DNA of 64,000 nucleotides from Saprospiraceae bacterium (lineage in GTDB: Bacteria; Bacteroidota; Bacteroidia; Chitinophagales; Saprospiraceae): positions 1 to 64,000 of the forward strand of contig JAHDFX010000003.1 of assembly GCA_020627965.1 (NCBI GenBank), in the 5' to 3' direction. Positions 53,021-59,991 of this stretch are shown here, one piece after another. Position 1 is the stretch's first letter; each line of letters begins with the position of its first letter. The notes beneath the pieces are model-generated. The model had not been told where the DNA came from and made no database searches. It saw nothing but the letters and a program-made list of their open reading frames with translations. Both the position numbers and the translations under genes were made by a program.

Positions 53021-53647
53021 ATAACTGCTTATCGAAAAAATGGTATTGTACAAAAAGTATCTTTTCTTAATGTGCCTTCATTTGTGTATAAACTCGATCA
53101 GAAAATCCATGTCGATGGAATTGGAGAAGTAGAGTATGACATAGCTTTTGGCGGTGCATTTTACGCTTATTGCAATGCCGATAAACTTGATATAAGACTG
53201 AAAGGAAAAGACCATGACCAGTTAGTCGATTGGGGACGTAAGATCAAATATGCTGTGATGGACAGTCTGGAAATCAGGCATCCATACGAGGAAGACCTGA
53301 GTTTCTTATACGGTACTATCTTTATTGGAGAGGCAGAACAGCCGGAACATCACAGCCGTAATGTCTGTATATTCGCAGAAGGCGAAGTAGATCGTTGTCC
53401 GACGGGAACAGGAGTGAGTGCGAGAGCAGCGCTACATTATGCCCGGCAGGAACTAAAACTCCATCAGTCTATTAGAATAGAAAGTATACTAGGAACTACT
53501 TTCGATGTAGAAATTGCTGAATTGACAGAATTTGGTGACTATGAAGCCATTATTCCAAAAGTAACAGGTACGGCGTCCATTATTGGCAAGCATGAGTTTT
53601 ATTTCGATCCTGATGATGCCTTGAAACAAGGCTTTATTTTTAGATAA
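53021..53647 (+). pseudogene. 5'-truncated proline racemase / hydroxyproline epimerase family remnant
   Basis: Open frame 'RKNGIVQKVSFLNVPSFVYKLDQKIHVDGIGEVEYDIAFGGAFYAYCNA...VDRCPTGTGVSARAALHYARQEL' is only the middle and C-terminal part of an about 330-aa family. The listed start is an internal GTG (53072); an in-frame stop lies at 53006. Confidence 0.75.
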
Positions 53648-53686
53648 AAATTTAAACAAAGACGGTCTTTTTACATTTAGCATATT

Positions 53687-54904
53687 ATGAATAAGAATAA
53701 AGAATTCGATATTATAATCTGGGGAGCATCTGGCTTTACAGGCAGGCTTGTTGCTGAATATTTGTTCAAAAAATACGGTATCAATGATACTATAAAATGG
53801 GCAATGGGCGGCAGAAATCAAGCAAAGCTGGAACAAGTCAGAGCGGAAGTAGCTGACGATTCCGTTCCTTTAGTCATCGCTGATAGCAAGGATGAAGCTT
53901 CGCTCGATCAAATGGTACAGCGCACTAAAGTTATCTGTACCACTGTAGGTCCTTATGCGAAATACGGTTCAAAACTAGTAGCTGCCTGTGTCGCTCATCA
54001 AACTGATTATTGCGACCTTACAGGGGAAGTACAATGGATGCGCCGTATGATAGATCAGCATCATGTTAGTGCTAAAGCCAATGGAACCAAGATCGTCCAT
54101 ACCTGTGGCTTTGATTCTATTCCTTCGGATATGGGAGTATATTTTATGCAAAAAGAAGCTTTGGCGCAGACTGGTCAGCCTGCCAAACAGATTAAAATGC
54201 GGGTTAAAGCCATGAAAGGTGGAATGAGTGGAGGAACTTACGCTTCTTTGAGTAATGTGTTGGCAGAAGCCAGAGAAGACAAAAGTATTTACGGTGTATT
54301 GATTAATCCTTATAGCTTGAATCCAAAAGGAGAAGACAATGGACCTGATAAAAGAGACCTGCAAAGTATTGTTTATGATAAGGAGGCTAAAAGCTGGATA
54401 TTCCCATTTATTATGGCCGGCATAAACACTAAAGTAGTAAGAAGAAGCAATGCACTGGCAGGCTATCCTTACGGTAAAAACTTTCGGTATGATGAGGCAA
54501 TGATGAGTGGCGATGGCTTCAAAGGCAGACTGAAAGGTACTTTGACAGCGCTTCCAATTGGCTTAGTAATGTCTGCAAAACCAGGTACTTTCCTGAAAAA
54601 AATGATAGACAAAAGGTTACCAAAACCCGGAGAAGGACCAAGTAAAACTACACGTGAATCAGGATTTTATAATTTTAAATTTTTTACAAGATTAGAAGAT
54701 AACTCTCTGGTTGTAGGTAAAGTTACAGGCGATATGGACCCGGGCTATGGCTCTACTTCCAAAATGCTTGCTGAAAGCGCTATTTGTCTGGCAAAAGATA
54801 ATATTCCTGATGTAAGTGGTGTTCTGACACCTTCCGTAGCGATGGGAGATGCTCTCCTAAAAAGACTTCAGGATAATGCAGGGCTTACTTTTTCTTTTGG
54901 TTGA
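53687..54904 (+). CDS. saccharopine dehydrogenase family protein
   Basis: 405 aa; 'FDIIIWGASGFTGRLVAEYL', 'AMGGRNQAKLEQV', 'TTVGPYAKYG'. Confidence 0.92.
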   Translation: MNKNKEFDIIIWGASGFTGRLVAEYLFKKYGINDTIKWAMGGRNQAKLEQVRAEVADDSVPLVIADSKDEASLDQMVQRTKVICTTVGPYAKYGSKLVAACVAHQTDYCDLTGEVQWMRRMIDQHHVSAKANGTKIVHTCGFDSIPSDMGVYFMQKEALAQTGQPAKQIKMRVKAMKGGMSGGTYASLSNVLAEAREDKSIYGVLINPYSLNPKGEDNGPDKRDLQSIVYDKEAKSWIFPFIMAGINTKVVRRSNALAGYPYGKNFRYDEAMMSGDGFKGRLKGTLTALPIGLVMSAKPGTFLKKMIDKRLPKPGEGPSKTTRESGFYNFKFFTRLEDNSLVVGKVTGDMDPGYGSTSKMLAESAICLAKDNIPDVSGVLTPSVAMGDALLKRLQDNAGLTFSFG

Positions 54905-54949
54905 AAACCATCTAACTGATTCCTTAATCAGATTCAAAAGTGAGAATTA

Positions 54950-56023
54950 TTACATATTCCCATAACAAGTTTTCAAGGTGTTTTCAGCCTTTTTGTTTTG
55001 TGGCGTATAATCAGATGGATCATAACCTTCTCCGCCTGCGCCATTGGGAAACCATTTCCAAAGAAAACCACCCGCCCACCAGTCTTGTAATTTTAGCTCT
55101 TCCAATAATGCTTCAATAGCATTTGCCTGAGCCTGTTCATTAATGGGCAAACTTTTTACCTTGGACTCCAATTCCCAAGTTTTATGGGCGCAGCCATCGA
55201 CACTCAGATAACCATACTCCGTAAAAAGAACTGGCTTATTAGTAGTACAGGCAAATTGTTCGATCTGTTTGATATAGGGCTTCCAGGCTTTTCTAAGTTC
55301 ATTTACAGATGGTGTGGCAGCCGTACTTAATGGAAAATAGGCGCTAATGCCTATATAGTCCAACCTTTCCCAGAAAGGCACTTTTTGATAATCATCCCAA
55401 TTAGCACTATAGGTCAGTTTGCCATTATATACTTTTTGAATTTTATCAATGAGCTGATCCCAAAATTCAGGACGTTTTACAACTGATTTGCTGAATTCTG
55501 TACCGATACAGAGCATTTCTACTCGCATAGAATCGGCAATTTTTGCCATAGTCAATAAATAATACTCATAGTCTGTTTCCCATTTTCCCCATTTGTCATC
55601 CTGCTTAAAATCTAAATCACCTGGCCAACTACCAGGAATATAAACCTGCGGCTTGAGCATAACACTCAAACCTGCTTCTTTGGCGAGTTGTATGCTGGTT
55701 TTTACGCCTTCTGTCTTTTCGCCCCACCATTGCCAGTCGATATTAAAACTAACATGTGCCTTGCCCGGACGAGTGAAGCCATAAGGAATTACAGCTATCC
55801 AGTCGGCATTAACAGCTTGTATAGGAGGCATAGGATTTTCAGGAAAAGGCCTGGCAGGAGCGGTCATGGTGATACCTTTCAGACGCTTTTCAACCTTTAT
55901 TTCGCAGTTAGTGGAACCTGGAAGGCTAGAACACGTATACCCAAATAACAGAAAAGAAGAAGCAAATAAGAGTAAGCACCAAATATTTGGTGAAGTTTTG
56001 TTTTGGCAAATTTTTCGCATCAT
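54950..56023 (-). CDS. GH113-like (TIM-barrel) lipoprotein
   Basis: 357 aa; lipobox LFGYTC; 'LCIGTEFSKSV', 'YIGISAYFPLS', 'PVLFTEYGYLS', 'AGGFLWKWFPNG'. Confidence 0.82.
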   Translation of the reverse strand: MMRKICQNKTSPNIWCLLLFASSFLLFGYTCSSLPGSTNCEIKVEKRLKGITMTAPARPFPENPMPPIQAVNADWIAVIPYGFTRPGKAHVSFNIDWQWWGEKTEGVKTSIQLAKEAGLSVMLKPQVYIPGSWPGDLDFKQDDKWGKWETDYEYYLLTMAKIADSMRVEMLCIGTEFSKSVVKRPEFWDQLIDKIQKVYNGKLTYSANWDDYQKVPFWERLDYIGISAYFPLSTAATPSVNELRKAWKPYIKQIEQFACTTNKPVLFTEYGYLSVDGCAHKTWELESKVKSLPINEQAQANAIEALLEELKLQDWWAGGFLWKWFPNGAGGEGYDPSDYTPQNKKAENTLKTCYGNM

Positions 56024-56176
56024 TTTTCAAATTACGAAAGGTCTTTGTATTTGACAAGATAGCTGTTAAGAAATTTTTAATCTTGAGCTAAATATTTTAT
56101 GTTTAATTATTAAAATGGTAACTTATTTGGTTTAAAAATGAAAAAAATCTAAAAAATAATTTATTTAATTGTAAAA

Positions 56177-56209
56177 TTTGCATTTTAAATCAATTTTGTT
56201 GTAAATTTG
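56177..56209 (+). promoter_or_regulatory. Bacteroidetes-type promoter TTTG-N21-TAAATTTG
   Basis: TTTG 56177-56180 and TAAATTTG 56202-56209, matching the TTTG/TAnnTTTG architecture, about 42 nt upstream of the first tRNA-like RNA. Confidence 0.6.
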
Positions 56210-56250
56210 TAATAACAAATCAAGCGAAAGGCTTGATGAAATTAAAATAC

Positions 56251-56393
56251 TGTGAGGTGATGAAATTGGCAGACATGCCCTCTTGTCTCGAGGGTGAGGA
56301 TAATAGGATAAACGTAGTATATCGGGTTGACCACTAAAGTTGATTTGTACTATAGCTAACTACCTCGTGAAGGTTCGACCCCTTCTCTCACAG
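56251..56393 (+). ncRNA. tRNA-like RNA, copy 1, with expanded (about 74 nt) variable domain
   Basis: Acceptor TGTGAGG/TCTCACA; D-arm ATG-AAATTGGCAGA-CAT; anticodon arm CCCTC-TTGTCTC-GAGGG; T-arm GAAGG-TTCGACC-CCTTC; G73; no encoded CCA. Confidence 0.75.
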
Positions 56394-56431
56394 CTACGAA
56401 CTCAAATGAGAGTTCTCTATGACAAAAATAC

Positions 56432-56574
56432 TGTGAGGTGATGAAATTGGCAGACATGCCCTCTTGTCTCGAGGGTGAAGATAACGGGATAAACGTAGTA
56501 TATCGGGTTGACCACTAAAGTTAATTTGTGCTATGGCTAACCACTTCGTGAAGGTTCGACCCCTTCTCTCACAG
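56432..56574 (+). ncRNA. tRNA-like RNA, copy 2, with expanded variable domain
   Basis: Tandem copy at +181 bp. Acceptor, D-, anticodon and T-arms are identical to copy 1; 8 transitions in the variable domain. Confidence 0.75.
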
Positions 56575-56593
56575 CGATACCAGGCGAATTTTA

Positions 56594-56634
56594 AAAAGCG
56601 GAAATGACTGATGTTGTTTCCGCTTTTGCTTTTT
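56594..56634 (+). terminator. Rho-independent terminator after the tRNA-like pair
   Basis: AAAAGCGGAAA (56594-56604) / TTTCCGCTTTT (56617-56627) then GCTTTTT. Confidence 0.88.
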
Positions 56635-56707
56635 CTATCTGTATCTTTATTTTTCTGATTCGTTATGATAATGTTTTGTTTGTAAACTCCTATTTTAAAG
56701 AAAAAAA

Positions 56708-57640
56708 ATGAAATATATCCATTTAACGACATTTCTGATCCTTGTCCTGATAATGGCTTGTCAAAATAAAAAAGATACTGTCAGTCAGGAAAATAGTCGC
56801 ATCGAACTCGTTCCTGAGCCTGATAAGCAAATAAGACTTGAACAGGAAAAAAATCAAGAATCGAATTTGACTTCTTTCGACAGGGCTGCTATAAAAAAAA
56901 GACTTAAGGCTAAGAACGGAAATGGAGAACCCTATTTTGTACATATTTTTGTACCGCTTTGCGATAATGAAAACCAGGGTATAGTCCCTACTTCAAAATC
57001 TTTAGGTGATGGATTAAGCCTGAGAACAAACTTATATTGGGCGACGAAGGGAGGGATGAAAAGACATTTTAACGACAGTAAAGACTGGAAACTAGTTTAT
57101 TCGGCTAAAGATGTATCATCGTCTGTATTGGAAAGAGTGATTTTTGAAAGAGACTTTTCCGGCACACAGGTATATGTGATTGCCGATGCTTACAGAGGGG
57201 ACAGAATGGAAGAAACGGTCAATGATTTCCTGGCATCATTGGCTTATGAAAAGAAAGGAGAAGTAGAATTAGAGTCCGGTAAAACAGTCAAATTCGGCGG
57301 GCATTCAGACTTGATGGTTTTTAATGGACATAATGGGATGATGGATAATATTGACGTCAGGAATTGGAAGAATAAAACTGAAAAGAAGACCGATGCTGTT
57401 ATAAATGCCTGTGTATCATATAACTATTTTGAAGAGGAACTAATGCTTGCCCAAGCTTATCCATTGATCCGAACAAATACATTATTATACCCGGCAGCTT
57501 ATTCAATAGAACAGGTAATTATTGATTGGATTAATGATACTACAGAAAAGCAGATTGCTTTGAATGCGGGGAGAGTCTACTGTGAAAAACACGATTGTGG
57601 AAGAGGTACAAAAGTATTTAAAACAGGGTGGCGAGAATAG
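56708..57640 (+). CDS. hypothetical conserved lipoprotein
   Basis: 310 aa; lipobox ILVLIMACQNK; 'YFVHIFVPLCDNENQGIVPTSKSLGDG...DLMVFNGHNGMMD'. Confidence 0.75.
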   Translation: MKYIHLTTFLILVLIMACQNKKDTVSQENSRIELVPEPDKQIRLEQEKNQESNLTSFDRAAIKKRLKAKNGNGEPYFVHIFVPLCDNENQGIVPTSKSLGDGLSLRTNLYWATKGGMKRHFNDSKDWKLVYSAKDVSSSVLERVIFERDFSGTQVYVIADAYRGDRMEETVNDFLASLAYEKKGEVELESGKTVKFGGHSDLMVFNGHNGMMDNIDVRNWKNKTEKKTDAVINACVSYNYFEEELMLAQAYPLIRTNTLLYPAAYSIEQVIIDWINDTTEKQIALNAGRVYCEKHDCGRGTKVFKTGWRE

Positions 57641-57651
57641 GCTGATAAAAA

Positions 57652-57681
57652 GAAATCCCAAATTTTCATTGTGAAAATTCG
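57652..57681. terminator. bidirectional hairpin between convergent genes
   Basis: ATCCCAAATTTTC-attgt-GAAAATTCGGGAT (one mismatch). Confidence 0.7.
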
Positions 57682-57710
57682 GGATACTTCGTGTTTATAT
57701 GACCGGAGAT

Positions 57711-58436
57711 TTATTCTATAATTTTATCCAGTTTTTTGAGTATCTCTTTAGCATCCTCTGTATAATCGGATTTTTCTGGGATTTTGCTGAGCAACTTTTC
57801 GGCTCCAGTTTTATCAGATAATTGTAAATGACATAGAGCCTGATAAAACTGACTTTTAGCTTTTAGAAGAGCATTATTTACTTTTTTAGCATATCTGAAG
57901 GCTTTCAGGGCTTTTTTATATTCTTCTTTCTGCCAGTATTGTTCACCGATGTTCATCAGATCATTAAAACTTAATTTATCTATTCGTGTCTCCCAATCTT
58001 CGGTATCGGTAGATTCTCCCATAGTAGTTGAGATAGATTGATAATATTGATCTGCCAGAGCGGGCATAGTAAGACTTTGTTGGTCATTATTTTGGAAAAA
58101 CCATAACCCTAAACCTAATAATAACAAAATAGAGGCTGCATAAGCCAGATAGCGAAGCGGAAAGACTTTACGAGTCTTATTCTCTTTGCTTGTAAAGGAG
58201 GGGCCTTCATTGTCGGTTGAGATAGTATTGTTTGTATGAAAATCTTGTTTGACTTCATTGATTAAAGTCATGAAATCCAGGTCTTTTTTACTGATATTGC
58301 TTTTCAGTTCTCTGTAAAGTTGGACTTCTTTAGCAAATTCAGTATCTGATTTGAGTTTTTCTTCAAATGTTTTTAATTGTTCCCCTGTCAAACGTCCTGT
58401 TAGGTATTCTTCTATTTGTGAGTACAAATCCTGCAT
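57711..58436 (-). CDS. single-TM protein with TPR-like C-terminus, probable anti-sigma factor
   Basis: 241 aa; 'MQDLYSQIEEYLTGRLTGEQLKTFEEKL', central TM 'YLAYAASILLLLGLGLWFF', TPR-like C-term; directly downstream of an ECF sigma gene. Confidence 0.75.
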   Translation of the reverse strand: MQDLYSQIEEYLTGRLTGEQLKTFEEKLKSDTEFAKEVQLYRELKSNISKKDLDFMTLINEVKQDFHTNNTISTDNEGPSFTSKENKTRKVFPLRYLAYAASILLLLGLGLWFFQNNDQQSLTMPALADQYYQSISTTMGESTDTEDWETRIDKLSFNDLMNIGEQYWQKEEYKKALKAFRYAKKVNNALLKAKSQFYQALCHLQLSDKTGAEKLLSKIPEKSDYTEDAKEILKKLDKIIE

Positions 58437-58448
58437 TATGTTTAGTTT

Positions 58449-59018
58449 TTAGCTATCCCCCAATTCTTTGAATAGCCTGTCCTGCTGAATACTTTTTAAT
58501 AATTTCTTTTTGCAACGAGCACGCTTAGTTCTTGCAAATTCATAGGTGTATCCCATGATTTCTGCAATACGTTCGTGTGGCAGATCATCAAAATAATGAC
58601 CAAGTAACTCCCTGCATTTTTCATCTAAACGAGCCAAATGTTCCCAGAAAAGGCTCAATTTAGTTTGTTCGTTGATAGCTTCTATAATATTTTTGTTGTC
58701 TGTATATTCCAAAACATCAGCAGGTGTGTCCACCTTGAGGCTTTTTTTTCTTCTTCGGAGCTCTTTTAGCCACTGTTTTGTGGATATTCCCCAGAGAAGG
58801 GCTTTAAAATTAGTGCAGATATAATCTGGTTTATTGGCGAGTTTATAAAGTGTGACCATGGTTTCCTGAAAAATATCCTTTGCATCTTCTTTATTACCAC
58901 CATTATTGCATATCCATTTATCAATACCTGAATAATACTTCTCATACACTTCCACCAATGCTTTTCGATCCTGTCTGCGAAAAGCATTTATGTAGTATTC
59001 ATCCTTCTGTTCACTCAT
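58449..59018 (-). CDS. ECF-type RNA polymerase sigma-70 factor
   Basis: 189 aa; 'GNKEDAKDIFQETMVTLYKLA' region 2 and 'LDEKCRELLGHYFDDLPHERIAEIMGYTYEFARTKRARCKKKL' region 4. Confidence 0.9.
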   Translation of the reverse strand: MSEQKDEYYINAFRRQDRKALVEVYEKYYSGIDKWICNNGGNKEDAKDIFQETMVTLYKLANKPDYICTNFKALLWGISTKQWLKELRRRKKSLKVDTPADVLEYTDNKNIIEAINEQTKLSLFWEHLARLDEKCRELLGHYFDDLPHERIAEIMGYTYEFARTKRARCKKKLLKSIQQDRLFKELGDS

Positions 59019-59442
59019 TGTGCTTTTATTTCAATAGATATTAAAACGGCTTAAAAATACATTTTATATCTGAAGTTGTTTTAAAAAAATCCCTTATTTA
59101 AATAGGCTTCTTGCTTATCTAGCCATAAATAATTTTAAAAAAATCAATTTATCTGGTCACAGATATGGTTTTTCTGGTATTTATGATTGAGGTAACTAAT
59201 TATGCAGAACACCATGACAGGTCAAAACGCTGCAACTTTATAGATCTCGACCACACACGCTTACTCCGTAAATAGATTACAAACTTTTGGAATAGTCTGT
59301 AGATTGAAACACTATACAGGCTAAACAATACAGGTATGCGCATACCGGGGCGATTGCTGAAAACCCTTTAAAAGAGTAGGCATTCATGAAGTGTTTGTTC
59401 AATGAAAAAAATCATCGGACAAAATCTGACAAACAAAAGATT

Positions 59443-59781
59443 ATGTTATACAAAAAACACAACTACAGAGTTTACGGAGCTGTACTATGTAGCCTGATGT
59501 TACTGGTGAGTATATCACTTAGCGCCCAGGCAAAACTGGCAAAAGGAAAAATCAGCATAGCGACCAATTGTCCAATAAGTAAAGTTAATGCTGATAAACG
59601 AACAGTTAATACTGTAGAATTTAGAGAGTATTCATTGAAAAATGAGAACAATGTTGCTTTATCGATTGAAGAAGTAGATAAAGTCATCGAATTAAAAATG
59701 CTTCAGACTGCCTTGCCCAAACCCGCAATAGTATTCTCAAAAAGAAGATATGCGGTTAGTAGTGAACAAACAAAACTTTAA
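59443..59781 (+). CDS. small secreted protein
   Basis: Internal ATG at 59443 gives a signal peptide (MLYKKHNYRVYGAVLCSLMLLVSISLSAQA); upstream track start 59386 is less likely. Confidence 0.65.
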   Translation: MLYKKHNYRVYGAVLCSLMLLVSISLSAQAKLAKGKISIATNCPISKVNADKRTVNTVEFREYSLKNENNVALSIEEVDKVIELKMLQTALPKPAIVFSKRRYAVSSEQTKL

Positions 59782-59879
59782 AAAACAATTTTATCACTCT
59801 CTAATACATTGTAAACTAAATTTCTTTAGGTTTTTAAGCGTTTATTTTGAAATTAATCGAGTCAAAAACGACGCACATT

Positions 59880-59895
59880 CCCGATAGCTATCGGG
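59880..59895. repeat. perfect 16-bp palindrome CCCGATAGCTATCGGG
   Basis: Self-complementary sequence in the intergenic region upstream of giant 3. Confidence 0.8.
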
Positions 59896-59991
59896 AGAGC
59901 TACGTAAGAAGTTTTTGAGGAAGAGTAATTTTAAAAGAAGCACCTGAAAAAGTATAGAAATTTAATTTACAATGTACTAAAACAAGTACAC

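Noticed and set aside
56251-56574. tmRNA or group I intron-split tRNA
   Set aside because: No tag ORF and only 143 nt, so not tmRNA; the extra segment lies in the variable region, not the anticodon loop, and is far too short for a group I intron.
56394-56732. 112-aa minus-strand ORF
   Set aside because: It lies antisense to tRNA-like copy 2 and its terminator; no family resemblance or plausible start context.
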